Below are positions 1-12,690 of a stretch of DNA of 64,000 nucleotides, piece after piece. Position numbers and translations under genes: made by a program. The first letter of the stretch is position 1; the number at the start of each line of letters is the position of its first letter. This DNA comes from Primula veris (taxonomy: Eukaryota; Streptophyta; Magnoliopsida; Ericales; Primulaceae), in the NCBI GenBank assembly GCA_963682055.1, contig OY821750.1:30388402-30452401 (forward strand), given 5' to 3'. Under the pieces are notes generated by a model. It was not told where the DNA came from. It searched no databases and worked only from the letters and a program-made list of their open reading frames with translations.

Positions 1-1795
1 GCACAGACCCTTTATTCGGAAATTTGTCAGCAATATAATTTATTTGTTTGTTTTTGAAACCGAGCGACACAATGGGATTGCTGAGTTGTTAGAGATATTC
101 GGAAGTGTAATCACCGGATTTGCTGTACCATTAAAAGAGGAACACAAGATGTTTTTAGTACGGGCCTTGATTCCTCTACATAAGCCTAAATCGATTGGCA
201 TATATCATCAACAATTATTATATTGTGTAGGGCAATTTGTGGAGAAGGAACCTAGGTTAGCGAGTGTGGTAATTAAGGGTTTGTTGAAATATTGGCCTGT
301 GACAAGTACTCAAAAAGAGCTGATGTTTTTGAGTGAATTGGAAGAGATTTTGGAGAGTACTACCATGGCAGAGTTTGAAAAGGTCATGGTTCCTCTATTT
401 CGACGCATATCGTGTTGCCTCAATAGCTCTCATTTTCAGGTAATAACTTCGTGTTTTATTTGATTTATTTAGTGATATTTGAAAAGTAATCGATACAAAT
501 GAATAACATTATGCCATAGAAGTTTGGATTGTTACTGCACATATTTTGTTTACGTACATATATAAATGGCTTATTGTATTTTGTACCACTACCAACTTAT
601 AACAATTGTACACTGCACTAACAATATTCTGAATTTGGTCCCTGATCTAAGCATCTTTTTCGATTGGATGATACCTTCTTTATTGTTTTGGAACCCGCTG
701 CTTGGTTGGTAATTTGTCCTCTTTTAGGACTAAAATTAGCAGCTCAGACACCAGAACTACATGCTTTTTTAATCATTTGTAAAACCCATTCCTTTTTGAC
801 ATTTGGAATACCGTGCTGACAAAATGAGTCAGGGAATATTAATTAACTCATTTCCAAATCTCATTCCAGTCACCAGTTTAGACAAAAGTGACTCAATTTT
901 GAAAGAAACATGTAGATCGGTGATCAATTTGAAATGTTGGGAGGATGTAGAAATTATTAAAAGCTGAAATGTTAAGCGCGGGTAACTCTTTTTCACACCT
1001 ATATTGCATGGTATTTTGAATATACTGCCTTATCAGACCGAGTGTCGGAACTAGAATTCGCTGAGTGAGGGTCGAATTTCGTATATAAAGATATTTTGTT
1101 GTTATGGGAGACATGTTGCTATAATTGAAATTTTTGGCTAGAATACAAGGTGATTCATTAGTATCTTTACTAAACTTCAACTCAGTTTATCCTTTTCTGT
1201 GGTGGTATCAAGTTCCCTTTAGATCCCAAACAATCTGAGCCCTTGGATTAACGTTTCTCTTGATCAAATGATTGATATTTTCTAGTTAATTGTCTAACTA
1301 CTTTCTCTGAACACCGAACGTTTTTCTGTTTCCAGATGTTATAGACATCTAGAGATGACCTTTACCAGACCTTTGATGTTGTGGGACACACTCTGTAAAT
1401 AAAAGGCATAGCATGTATGTTTACATTTTTGCATATGGCATGTTTTGTACTAAATGATCTTGATATTGAAACATTTTCAGGTGGCTGAAAGAGCGCACCT
1501 GTTATGGAACAACGACCACATCATTAACCTCGTAATGCAAAATAGAGAGACCATTTTGCCCCTCATATTCTCTTCTCTCGAGCGCAACATTAACAACCAC
1601 TGGAACAAATCGGTTCTTAACCTCACACAAAATGTTAAGAAAATGTTCCTCGAGGTTGACGAAGAGCTAACCCTATGTTGCCAAAACAAATTCGAAGAGG
1701 ATAAGTCCAAATCCACAGAAGCGGCTGAAAAGCGACGAATCACGTGGGACCACTTGGAAAATAATTTTTCGACTGCATGTGCTGTTACATGCTAA
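1..1795 (+). CDS. PP2A B' (B56) regulatory subunit, 3' part of gene
   Basis: This is the C-terminal part of a B'/B56-type regulatory subunit of protein phosphatase 2A, which directs the PP2A catalytic core to substrates. Two exons are visible. The first is open at the window edge (frame from base 2) and ends at 439 in CAT TTT CAG before GTAATA. The second runs 1481-1795 and starts after an ATTTTCAG acceptor. The frame continues as ...[17 protein letters not shown].... Diagnostic B56 blocks are present: [49 protein letters not shown] and [14 protein letters not shown]. No frame break is seen. The family is highly conserved and essentially certain; the isoform (theta/gamma/zeta-like tail [10 protein letters not shown]) cannot be fixed. 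The N-terminal half lies left of the window. Confidence 0.96.
440..1480 (+). other. Last intron of the PP2A B' gene
   Basis: A GT-AG intron of 1,041 bp, AT-rich, with donor GTAATA and acceptor ACATTTTCAG. Both flanks lie inside the most conserved B56 block, which fixes the splice sites. I see no gene or repeat inside it; open frames here on the minus strand are chance. Confidence 0.85.
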
Positions 1796-2767
1796 TATTC
1801 AACCCATTAAGAAGCTTTATTTTTCAGTGTTCCAGTTGGGAAAGGAACAAAGTTTAGTTGAGAGGTTTCTATGGCAATTGTGGTGGCCATCTTTGTGCTT
1901 TCTTTCTTACTTTGTGAGGTAATAATCATTGACCGAGGCGAAACAGGAGCATTTTAGATCGATCTGCAGCTATTTTATAGACGATGTTTCAAGGTTGTAT
2001 CACTCGGTGTATTTTGGGTTGTTTTGTAAATGCTTGGGATGAATCCCACGAATATTGTTGTTCATGAAGTTTTAAGAAGCAAGGTTGAACGGAGTCATTT
2101 ACACAAACTTCTATTTTTATTTCAGGATTTCCCCTTCCCCTTCCCCTTCCCCTTCCCCTTCCTTACACAAGCTTTGGAATTTCTGTTTTTTTTTTTCAAT
2201 TTCCTGATTTCAGCAGCTCAGTTTGGTTGTATTGGAAGTTGTAAACAACTAGTTTTCCTATGTGGAGGGAGACACATACACAAGCAACTACTTGAGACCA
2301 AAAAAGAGTACATTTTTTTCCCTATCACCAAAAAGATTTTATTTATCAATGTCATTCCATCTACACCAAAGTTTTGCTTTTACACTGGCATCATGTAATA
2401 TTAACTATCTTTTGAAGTCTGAAAACAAAATTAACTCTGCTCTAGTACCCTGCTAGGTGCTTTCTGCTAGATAAAATGAAAATTTGTATTATATAATAAA
2501 TAAAATAAAAAGTGCCACCAACTAAATTCAAATAATTAGGCTATTTCTGCCCACGTCGAATTGACCTTATTTCTCGAGTTAAATAGGAGTTCTAGAATAA
2601 CAACAGTTTATCTAATATCTCTAATTCTCGTTCCATCAAAACTCAAACAACACTCTGGAACCAAAAACTTCCAAATCATAAAATAAACGACAAATACAAC
2701 ACCTTCAACTTACAAAAATCTAAAGAGAAATTGATAGTAACAAGCAAAAGAGGCTAAGAACGAATAA
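1796..2767. other. Shared 3' region between two convergent genes
   Basis: About 970 bp between the PP2A stop and the BASS1 stop, holding the two 3' UTRs tail to tail. A CCCCTT-type tract lies in the middle. No other gene is supported; the short frame across the tract is a by-product of the repeat. Confidence 0.7.
2128..2162. repeat. CCCCTT hexanucleotide microsatellite
   Basis: Five to six tandem copies of CCCCTT in the 3' region of the PP2A gene, read directly. Confidence 0.95.
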
Positions 2768-5700
2768 TCATTCTTTAAAGTCATCCTTGTCATCAATGGG
2801 AATAGGCTGGTTCCTCCAGTACACAGCAAGAGCACTCCCACCAAGCTGCAACGAAAATAAAGTTTGATAAAGTACTAAACATAAGCAAAGGTATAATAGA
2901 GACAGATACTTTACATATGTAGAAGGAGATTAGACACCTACCGCCATACAAACAACACTAACAGCCGAAGGTACGGCCACTAAAGGATTGGTGAAATGTT
3001 TTTGAGCAAGTAAAAATCCAAGTGCAGAACTCTGCGAAAAGAGGTAAAAGTTGGATCAGAATCTGTGTTAATATAAGGGACATGGTAGATACATACAAAA
3101 ACATTATTATTCTACAATGAAAGAGACCAATTTTTCCTGCTTACACACAGTGCAAGTTCTTTCTCATATTTTTGGCCCCTATTATGATCTTTGTTTCCTC
3201 GTATAGAAGTATTGTAAGAAGCATTACCAAGCAAACTTTTGTTATAGTATAACTTTGGGAGTACTTTTACAAAGTTCTTTACTCGACCAGGAAAGGTCAT
3301 TTGCCTTACAGTTCTAGTTTCCGGTCCACTTATTGGATAATTGGACCTAATAAATCAATTCGAACCAACTGTATTCAGGTCACTGGTTCCGAATTTTTCT
3401 GTGTAATCTCTTTTTAAACATAACATTCACTTACTTAAAAGACTATAAACTCATCTCAAAACAAGAAACGTAAAAACCATATTTTAAGTCATCTGATAAT
3501 AAACCAAGAAAAGAACATACAGATAAAACTAGGTTTACTTTTTTGGTTAAGTATGAAACTTGATTCCACACTATATTCCAACTTGCGAGATGCATGAACG
3601 TAGAACTTGCTTTCCAGTATTTCACCTTATTTACAGATGCAAACTACTTTGTAAACAAATAAAGCTCGTCCAAATATGCAGTTTAAAATTGATCTAAGAA
3701 AGTGTATTCAAAGACCATATCTTGAGACTGATCATTTGATATGCCAACCAAAAGAAACCACAGTTCAACCTTATATAAGCTCAGTCTTATTGGATATTCA
3801 CGGCAAAGTCGCTTTCAAATGCTTTGCATAATATAAATAGATGATGAAGGGACACCATCTAATTGTTACGGAAAAAAAAATTATGTGTATACAAAGCACA
3901 CCTTGTAAATCGAAATATTAATGTTAATCATAAAAAGGAATAATATAGTATTTAAAAATTCAAAATTACCTGCATTCCACACTCTATGGAGATTGTACGA
4001 GAGGTCGATTCACCAAATGATATTTTTGAGATTAAATATCCCAGACCAAAAGCAGCAATATGTAGAAGGGCCACAGGAAGCAATAACTGTGCACCCTGAG
4101 TTTTCAACACATCTGCCACTTGTCCAATCTTCATAACAATTCATCGAGTCATAACAAAATTAAAAATAAAAAATTAACCAAGAGAGTATAAAGGGGACTT
4201 CTCGGTACGTACTGGGCTAGCACAAAGAAGGGTGGTAAGAAGAACTCCAACTAAAGGCGTCACAGTGATTATCTTCGAAGTGAATTTGGGGAAGTATTCA
4301 TTTAACAGCACTGCACATAAAGCAAATGGTTGAAAAACGGTTGCTTTCACGAATCATGGGAAAATCGACTAAAAACAGGCTTCCAAATTGAAAATAACAG
4401 ACTAACCTCCAAATATTGTGGGGACCAAAACAACCTGAAAAGTGCTAAGGGCTAGTCCCTGCAAATTAACAGAATGGCAAAGAAATAATGACGAATGAGC
4501 TGGTTTGTAAAAATTAGGAAAAATATAATGAACTTGAAAGCATTGACTTAATTTTTGGCGATGAAGCTGACAAATAAAGTCTTAAGTGGCCAAAAAATCT
4601 CAACAATTATAAAAACTTGATCAGAATTTTGATTTACTACTGACCCAGATTTTGATGAATTTTGTAAACTTTTAACTTCTCAAAAAATTGCTTTCAGAAA
4701 CTCTTGGCTTAATTGTGCAAGCTTATTAAAATTTCAAAAAATGCTTAGACATTGCTGTTTGGTAGAAATTGGAGATGTGTATTTTTACACACTTTATAGA
4801 TCAAAATGAACAGATGACTTATCAAGTACTTTTGAGTCCTCCATCCACTGGTTTCCACTTTTAAGTTGTACTTCAATATATATTTCACAAGGTAACATAT
4901 AGAAATAAAAGTGATAACACAGATGCTGTTAGCCCTTGCAAACAGGACTGAAAATTTTACTGAACAAAATGTTGCTTTTTGTAGAAGCACAACGAAATTA
5001 TTACTCCAATAAGAATGTAAATTATAGAAATAAAAGTACTTACAGCTGCATCAACTGGAACAAGTTGGCCAGCAAGAAGCTTAGTGAGAAGTGGTGTCAT
5101 TATAATAGCCCCAATGGTTGAACACCTAACAAATACCACATACAATTCAGTTCATTACACTTACTACTTTAAATAGTAAAAGTTTGGGGTAAAACATAAA
5201 CATCATAAGCAGAACCTGAAATGGTTAACATTATGGACAGAAATACAACGCAATGAAGGAGATGATCAAGGCCACTCACTATGAAGAACTTTTCATGAAT
5301 GTTAGAATAAACCTCAACAATGGTCCAATTGCTATGGTCAAGCTCCCATCAAGGAATAAACAAACTTCTTAACAAATAACACTCAAATGGTAATGTTTTA
5401 GAATAAATCCCAGGAAAAGAAACTTACTTATTCATTTAAAGCCATTTCATAAGAGGGACAACAATCACATCTAGAATTCCTAGGATTTATTGAGGCTTTG
5501 TTCCCTGTACTGTCTGCAGAACTATATTTAGGATGATGTACAACAAAAACAATCGATTTTGTACCTTATAAAACACCTATTTGTCTATAAACTACCCTGC
5601 AGTAAACGTGGCATCACTCGAGTCCTATACTAAAGTTATTTGTGAATTTAGAACTCTGCCTTAAATTGAAAAATAAATGTAATGAAGGGCACTAAAGTAA

Positions 5701-8700
5701 AATATTTGTAATACAAGCTACGAAACATTAACAAGCTCTGAATTCCTACTTGAGGCATGAGAAAGATATTACTTCTGTTGTCCCATACCAAGTACATTGG
5801 GTGCTTTTACTCCATGTCAAGCTAGAACAACACAAGTTCTGCACCCCTTGTGATGCATATACATGTAAATATATAAATTAACAGTGAAGTTCAGAAAGAG
5901 CTTACGTTGTCATAAGAACAGATAGAGCTACATTTCCTTTTGAAATGTATGTGGCGACATTTGATGCCTGGCCTCCAGGGCAACACGAGACTAAAATAAG
6001 ACCGGTTGCAAGAGGTGCTGAGAGTTTTAGTGTCTGTATATCAATAAATAGTAGTTAGCAACCTCATTTAAACTCTCAAGTCCATGAAAATTAAAAACCA
6101 AGAAAGCTCATGCGACAAATTAACACTATCCAGGGCTTCAATAGTTCAATTTTAAGATAAAATTGACATTATGTGGTATTTCACTTCTTAGATGACTTCA
6201 AAATGTCCAAGTACGTGATGCAGATTCCAGGCGTTGGTTTTATTTACTGTTTCAATCAATGTATCATTAATCATTTCTTTTTCGAATGTTTCATTTATGT
6301 TTTTGTTTTCTTATAGGTTTTCTGTCTTTAAGTTTTTCGAGTCTTCTTTAACACGATGTGATTGAAAAGGAGAGAGAAGATTTAAAGAAAATATTAAAAG
6401 AACGTATTTCTCTATTTGTGCGTGGAATACAAATATGCCCTTGCAAAAAGGGTCATTTTAGTATTATCCACAAATTCAGGTTTGATTATTAGTTCAATAT
6501 TGTACTTTCTAAGAATTATAATTATCTTGCATCACGACAACTTACCAGGAAAAACATTAACATCAGGTTTTTCTATGTTTTTAATAAATATTGTCCCATA
6601 CCGGCCAAAACAATGCAAACAAATATATTCTAAGAACACAGTTGCACATGGACATATACTGCGGATGAGTATACTAATCAAGAGAAGGAGACTTACCATC
6701 GCAAGGAAGAAACCCAATGCAGGTTTGATTAAGTATTGAGCGAGAAAACCTACACCAACCTGAACAGATAAGGCTGGGAAACACTTAGAATAATGACCCA
6801 GAAAAATACCCTACTTGAGTATTAAGCTAAAAATTGAAATTAAAAGTAACTAACTACTTACCGTCCATGGGTTTCGCAGACACCTCCTAAAATCTTCAAA
6901 CTTCAAAGTCAATCCCATGGAGAGCATAAGGAAACCCAACCCAACAGTGAAAAGATCGGTTTGCAACCATGTTACAGCAGATGGTTTAAATATACCAATG
7001 ATGGTTCCCAATATGACCTGTAAATAACATAATATGTAAAATACTATCCGGAATAACTAATAAGAGTGGTATAAAGACTCGTACTATCAGAAAACAACCA
7101 ATGAGGAACTTCATTAAACAGATAGATACATACCCAAAGAGGAAAAAGGGTCGTCAATGTTTCGATTATCCGTTCATATTGGCTCAGTTCTGCAGGAGCG
7201 CTGCTAGGAACATCTCCAGGTATATTTGTAGCTGCCTTGCATACGACTTGAGATATTCTGCTAAGAAATCATAAAAAGTTTTTAATTTAACAGCAGCAAT
7301 AACTTAAGAAAATGAAAATTGTAATGGGATTTGACATAATCTTTATGCCAGAAAGCACAAAGAATATTCATTACCCACCTCTCTAAGAGAAATAGAAACG
7401 ACAAAAGCCTACCATATCAGTGACTTCATAAGGGAACAAAGTCCTAAAGGCGAGTTCAGTTCCATAAGAGACCACAGTTAATAAAAAGCTGACTTAAAGA
7501 TACATCCACCCAAAAATCATTGAGGAACAAAGTCCTAAAGGCGAGTTCAGTTCCATGAAGTGGTCTAAATAATTGATCAATCTTTCCATTTATATACATG
7601 TATTCTGATATGTATGAAATTTTAAAAGCTCCCCCTAGCCAATGAAGAAGAGTATTACGTACCTCGTAGGGCCTGAGAGGGAGAAAATTGGACTCCTTGG
7701 CTTAGCATGGAGTGCCAAACTACCTCTGCTACTCTCTGTCACACCATTTCCCCCTCTAAAATCTGAAAATTGCACAATATCAATCAAACCTTAGTGCTAG
7801 TCAACTTGCAGTTTTTAAGCAAGCAAGTGTTTTTTTTTTCTCAGATAGATAAAAATTTGGGTCAATCCAACTTACGGCTTATAGTTTATTTATGCCATAA
7901 AATCAAAAAAGCTAGTGAGATACTGAACTTAAAACCTAGACAGCCAAATGCGCTGCAGCTTAAACTAATAACACAAACAAAAAAAACACATGAATATCAA
8001 TACAACAATGCACTAGTGGTACAAGGTGCATATGAAGGCATAGTGACGATAACCCCACATTTGAACAAAAAATGAGAGCTAGATTAAGTAGAAACCTTTC
8101 TCAGAACACAAATTAAACACAAGGTGGCCTAATAGAGATGAGCAAATTTGGAAAACAAAAAAGAAGCAAACCCGCAATCAAACATGTTAAGATCGGAATA
8201 CAGTTCCCTTGTAGCTATAGAATAAGCTCACATGTAATCAATAACAGAGGGCAGTGGCCTAGAGTCTTTAGCAATGGCCCTAGAAATAGCAGCTATTCAT
8301 GACAGATTTAGGGAGGGTAAAGTTGAAGGAAATTCGACAAAGAGCATGAGATGTGATTATCAGCCATGGAAAAAGTAGGTCTTTCAGGATCAAGAAAGAT
8401 ATTTTAGACAATCCAGCTAAAGCATGTAGCTTATAAGCCATGATCTATAAAAACTGAGGTCAAGCTAGATTGTCGAATGCATAGCAGCTTCAAAGTAGCT
8501 ATGCAGATAATACTAGAAAAAGTGGAAAGACCTCAATATCAATACAACATTCTTCTAGTCATACACCAACACAATTTTTTGGAGGTAAACTACAAACAAC
8601 CCATATATCAAAAAACAAAAGCGGATTAAAGTTGAAATGTTGTAAATAAATTAAAAGCATGGTGGCAGATCAAGATATTCCGACTCATAAAACAAAAAGT

Positions 8701-10573
8701 GGGAAAACTTCGTAACTAGAACAAACTCAAATGGCCGTGTAACATCTCGCAGTAACAAAACACGTTTCCCTGCAATCAGCAACAGAGGGCAGTGACCTAT
8801 AACCTTTAATAAGTGGGCCTAGAATTAGCCGACAAATTAAGAGAGGCTTTCAGTTAGCAAAAATAATTCAGAGATTGAAATTTTATCATCGGGGTCATGA
8901 AAAAGTAACTCGCTTGGATCGATCTAAAAACAATAGAGTGAAATCTTTCTCAGTTCATAAACTGGTCACATTGAAACCCTGATAGAGATGATTCAATTCA
9001 GAAAACGAAAAAACAAGCAAATCCACCACAATCAGAACATGTTTAAATATGTGTATAGTTCCCTTGTAGCAATAGAATAAGCTCTCATGTGATCAGTAAC
9101 AGGGGACAGAGCCTGTAGCCTACAGCAATGGGCCTAGAACTAGTTGATTTTCAAGATAGATTCAGTGAGGTCTTAAGATTATTGAGATGAGATTATGAGA
9201 TTTACTGGTTTGGTCAATCCAGCTAAAGTATCTAGTCTACTAGCCATGAATCATGATCGACATAAAACTGAGGTTTAAAGCTAGAAATAGCAACTGAAAA
9301 GTAGCCAAACAAATTCAAAATAACTGGGGGAAAAAACGTCAGTATATACTATATATACAACAGTCTCCAGTGGTACATCGATGCCATATATGGAGATAAA
9401 CTAAAGACAAACCATATATCAAGAAACTTAATTAGATTGTACCCAAAAAAAACTTAATTAGAGCAGGTAAAGTTAATATAGAGATAAACTAAAGACAACC
9501 CATAACAAGAACAAAGTGAAATAGTCTGTAAAACCATTGCAGCTATACAATGGGTTTTCCTGAGATCAACAACAGAGATCAGTCACTTATAATCTGTAGA
9601 AATGACCCTATTAATAGCCGATGTTACAGATTAAGAGAAGGTTTACCTGCGAGAGTTTAATTCCGAGACTGAGAAGTGATCATAGCAGTTATGAAAAGAG
9701 AAGTTTTTTCGGTGGATAAAAAAATGGTAAATCCAGCTTGATTATCTAACTTGCTTAGGCCAGGAACTACATAAATCCAAGATTAATAGCTAAACACTCA
9801 AACCAATAGCATCTTTAAAGTATCCAAACCAAATTCTGAAAAAAAGACAATGAAACAAAAAAGAACACCTCAATACCAATAGAATAGTGCTTCTCTACTA
9901 CAAGTCAAGTTGAAATTTTGTGCATAAGATCAAACAAATAATGCCCAAATATAGATAACCCAATTCATAAAACAAAAAACAAGCAAAAACCACAATAAGA
10001 ACATGCTCAAACAGGTGTTACATAGTGCTAGTAATTAAATAAAGATAATCAAATTCATCAAACAAACAAATACCAAGAAAATCCCACATTAGACCATACT
10101 CAAAGAGGCGTTACATAGAGTCCAAATAAAGATTACCCAATTCATTAAAACAAAAAACAAGCAAAACCCACAATCAAAATATACTCAAATAGGTTCTACA
10201 TAGTGCCTAACCAGAGATAACCCAAAAAAAAAACATGGGTTTTACATATTGTCTAACCAAAGATTACCCAATTCACAAAATAAAACATACAAAAGCAACA
10301 ACATTTAAAACATACTCAAATGGATTTTTAAAAAAACATTAACATATTGCCAAACCAAAAATAAACCAATTCATAAAATAAAACATACAAAAACAAAAAA
10401 CATACTCAAATGGATTTTACATATTGCCTAACCAAAGGTAACCCAATTCAAAAAAAAAACATACTAAAATGGGTGTGTAATCCCCTTGTAGACAAAGAAT
10501 TAGTTCCCTTATGATGATCAACAAAGGGAAATGATCTACAATCTTTAACAATGGTCCTAGAAATAGCTCCCAT
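2768..10573 (-). CDS. BASS1: BASS1-like plastid sodium/metabolite cotransporter, 12 exons
   Basis: A complete gene for a bile acid:sodium symporter (SBF fold) of the plant BASS1 type, an inner plastid-envelope carrier. In Arabidopsis BASS1 has been linked to pantoate transport; the substrate here is inferred. Exons in transcript order: 10573-10465, 7762-7663, 7257-7134, 7017-6862, 6759-6697, 6033-5906, 5125-5044, 4458-4407, 4310-4213, 4128-3970, 3031-2942, 2845-2768. All introns are GT-AG and all phases join, giving 412 residues. The N-terminus [15 protein letters not shown] is rich in S, T, R and K and poor in acidic residues, as in a plastid transit peptide. Core motifs include [36 protein letters not shown] and [17 protein letters not shown]; the tail is DDKDDFKE. 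Exon 3 could instead start at 7260, adding one residue. Very sure of family, slightly less of symbol. Confidence 0.95.
8190..8296 (-). pseudogene. Decayed copy of BASS1 exon 1 (copy a)
   Basis: The minus strand reads [18 protein letters not shown], plainly related to [18 protein letters not shown], and later keeps ...ATREL where the gene has ...STRGL. The start codon is ATA, and a TGA follows a few codons after the conserved block. It lies within intron 1 and cannot serve as a first exon as it stands. Confidence 0.75.
8755..8832 (-). pseudogene. Decayed copy of BASS1 exon 1 (copy b)
   Basis: The minus strand reads [18 protein letters not shown], aligning with exon 1 ([17 protein letters not shown]). 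No ATG is present at the start position, and the right part has diverged. Confidence 0.65.
9045..9145 (-). pseudogene. Decayed copy of BASS1 exon 1 (copy c)
   Basis: At the DNA level this matches copy a and the true exon (ccttgtagcaatagaataag; gcaatgggcctagaact). Small indels break the frame ([11 protein letters not shown]..., then shifted). No start codon. Confidence 0.65.
9536..9625 (-). pseudogene. Decayed copy of BASS1 exon 1 (copy d)
   Basis: The minus strand reads [12 protein letters not shown] then a stop, followed by LISVVDLRK, aligning with [17 protein letters not shown]. It has an internal stop and no ATG, and is the most diverged of the four intronic copies. Confidence 0.6.
9940..10462. 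repeat. Tandem array of ~100-bp units beside BASS1 exon 1
   Basis: Five to six imperfect head-to-tail units. Each contains CCCAATTCATAAAA, an A-rich stretch, ACATACTCAAATGG, then TTTTACATA.TGCCTAACC and an AAAGATAACC-like join. The array ends exactly at the exon 1 donor, and its last unit overlaps the start of intron 1. The shared segments are aligned by eye; the unit length is approximate. Confidence 0.8.
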
Positions 10574-10800
10574 TGAAAAAGAAAGATTTAGAGAGGGTTT
10601 AATAAGTTGTAGACAAATTTCATTTAATTCATGGGTTTTTATTATTATTTAGTAAAGATTTTTAAGGATAGAAATATGGGTCATGTTGTGGGTCGTGGAA
10701 AACAAGGAACCACACACACTAGATTTTCATTAGCTCACTCATATAGACAACTCTCAAGTGTGTTTCAATCATTGTCATTTTTTTGTTTGTAAAATAAAAT
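10330..10800. repeat. Segment duplicated in inverted orientation at 47.8-48.3 kb
   Basis: The reverse complement of this block matches about 47,815-48,260 almost throughout. It covers promoter, exon 1 (3 differences in 109 bases) and the start of intron 1 including one ~100-bp unit. Confidence 0.92.
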
Positions 10801-11329
10801 TTCATTTTAAAGAAATCTTGTCATTTTTTTACAAAGTTCATTGGATATTTTAAATGTGTTATATTATTTCCCAAATTATTTGTTTTATGTTATGATGTTT
10901 TATGTCACGTTTATTCAATGCGGCATGCAATACGTAATGACATGTATATAATTACGGACAAATAACGTTTAAAGTTGATATTTTGAAGAAAAAAAAATAT
11001 TGTTATTGAATGGGTATAATAGGAGTAATATAATTTTATTTTATTTTAAAAGTTAAGCATGATATATCATCGAACTAGTAACGCACAATTGTGTTACCAC
11101 AAGATAGTACCTAGAGCACATTTATTAAAAGAAAATTACTAAACAAACCCTTCTCAGGTACTATAATAGACTACAACATAATGGTTATCACAAATGAACT
11201 ATTGCAAACAATATATGACACATAGAATCTAATGTAAATTACATTTTCAATCTGCATCAAGCTTCAAAAATGACAAGAGAAAACAGTAGTAATGGTTAAA
11301 AAACGGCATGTCTGGGAGTCAATAACAAA
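10574..11329 (-). promoter_or_regulatory. 5' flank and likely promoter of the BASS1 gene
   Basis: Sequence upstream of the BASS1 start codon. The first roughly 230 bp are conserved in the inverted copy at 47.8-48.04 kb, which supports their being UTR and promoter. No clear TATA box can be fixed by eye. Beyond about 10.8 kb the sequence is AT-rich with no other feature seen. Confidence 0.5.
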
Positions 11330-11570
11330 TTCTACTCAACACTCAGTAATATAATTTTTACTATTACAAAAATACATGTAAGATGATTTCGATTGGGATA
11401 GCAATAGACATGTGTGAGAAATAACATTTTTTTAGTTATTTATGTATTGAATCGAATGGGATATATAAGTAATTAATAAAATAAGGTGAGTATTTTAAAA
11501 TAAAAAATTATTAAAATTTGACAGACTCAAATTTATTAGTTTGACTTATTATAATGTATGATATAAATAT
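11330..11570 (+). repeat. Dispersed repeat family, partial copy 1
   Basis: Ends in gtttgacttattataatgtatgatata, cut here as TTGACTTATTATAAT plus ATGATATA, the 3' signature shared with copies at 11.76-12.05, 45.5-45.7 and 59.6-59.9 kb. The CG-rich 5' motif is missing. Confidence 0.6.
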
Positions 11571-11754
11571 AGTATTTGTCTCCCTATCTAATTTATTGGT
11601 TTTTTTCTTGTCAAATATCCCTTTCGATGACGTTTACAATTATAGAGGGGGTTTGTCTACCGTTCATGAGATAGTGCGACCTTTAGTGTTCTTAGTCCAT
11701 TGTGTTATATTAATGGGATATGTCTGTAGAAAAAATTGAGATAGCCATATTAAT

Positions 11755-12050
11755 ATACTAGTAATCATTAACCACGCGTTGCGTGTGCGACGCGTGGTAT
11801 ATTAAATTAGAAATTATGAGTAATGTAATGTTCTTGTTATACAAAATACACGTAAAACGATTTTATTTGCTATATGATTATAATTGTTTTGAAAATATAA
11901 TGATTTTTGTGTGTTTTTTATATTTTGAATTGAATAAATGTAAATGAGTAATTAGTAAAAAATAGTTGGGGTATTTCCGAAAAAAACGGGCAAAACTAGG
12001 CAGACTCATTTGTTTTTGGTTGACTTATTATAATATAATGATATTAAAGA
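11755..12050 (+). repeat. Dispersed repeat family, full copy 2
   Basis: Starts with ACTAGTAAT, then CACGCGTTGCGTGTGCGACG with CGTGG (a GC-rich near-palindrome), and ends in GACTTATTATAATATAATGA. Related copies lie at 38.77-39.0 (inverted), 45.51-45.71 and 59.63-59.94 kb. A short non-autonomous element, possibly Helitron-like; the class is not proven. Confidence 0.65.
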
Positions 12051-12435
12051 CCTCCTCAATCGGCTGCGCGATTTGTGCGAGTAGTCTCGAGACTATTACA
12101 AATAAGACAAACATTGGGAATATATATAACCCCTTACTAATAACGTGAAACCTCATGTTGCTTTACAAATAAACCACTTTTGGGTCATTTGATATCCAAG
12201 GTGTATGTGTAAGTACAGAAACTACACCTTGTTTGGTAGGATAACTTCGAAGTGGAGATTACGCCAGACTAGTGGTGGACTTCCCAAATGATTTGTTTGG
12301 CAGCCAATTTATGTTTTGTCCACTCCAAATCGAGTTATTGTTTGTCTTTTATTTATTTATAATCCAACATAATACGAATCAAATTATTAGTCAATGAAAT
12401 ATTAGTCCAATAACCAAACAAGATTTAATCATGTT
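12051..12435. other. Intergenic, nothing recognised
   Basis: AT-rich sequence with short phrases such as TTGTTTGG that recall transposon ends, but no supported gene or bounded element. Confidence 0.5.
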
Positions 12436-12439
12436 ACCA

Positions 12440-12690
12440 AAACTAGGGCGGTGCGAAAATCCGGAAAAACCGAACCGAAAAAAACCGAAACCGAAACTTT
12501 TTCGGGTCGGTTTCGGTTTACAATAAAACGAACCGAAAAACCAAAAATAAAACCGAAAAACCCCGAAACCGGACCGAAAAAAACCGGTCCGGTTCGGTCC
12601 AAAAAATAAAAAGACCAAACCGAAAAATATGCTCGGTTTTGATTTTGCCAAAAACCGAATCGGACCGAAACCAATCCTAACCAAAACCAT
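12440..12690. repeat. AACCGAA-type low-complexity tract
   Basis: Repeated CCGAAAC/AACCGAA words on the + strand, reading GGTTTCGGTT on the other. This produces artificial F/G-rich frames on the minus strand. It is not coding. Confidence 0.85.

Larger units (their letters stand above)
7763..10464 (-). other. BASS1 intron 1 (2.7 kb), filled with degenerate repeats
   Basis: The first intron is far longer than the other ten. From about 7.77 to 9.9 kb it carries diverged direct repeats. Landmarks recur in order: an exon-1-like block, then a stretch with ATCCAGCTAAAG.AT.TAG, then AA.ACTGAGGT, then CAATA.CAATA.AACA. They are seen near 8.2-8.55, 9.05-9.36 and 9.54-9.89 kb, with partial units at 7.99 and 8.76 kb. 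The phases of exons 1 and 2 (A|AT giving Asn) show the intron is spliced as a unit. Confidence 0.75.

Noticed and set aside
2030..2398. 122-residue frame with PFPFPF repeat
   Set aside because: Crosses the CCCCTT microsatellite in the PP2A 3' region; no protein similarity seen.
9940..10462. Regularly spaced repeats recalling a CRISPR array
   Set aside because: Plant nuclear intron; whole units repeat with no unique spacers and no cas genes.
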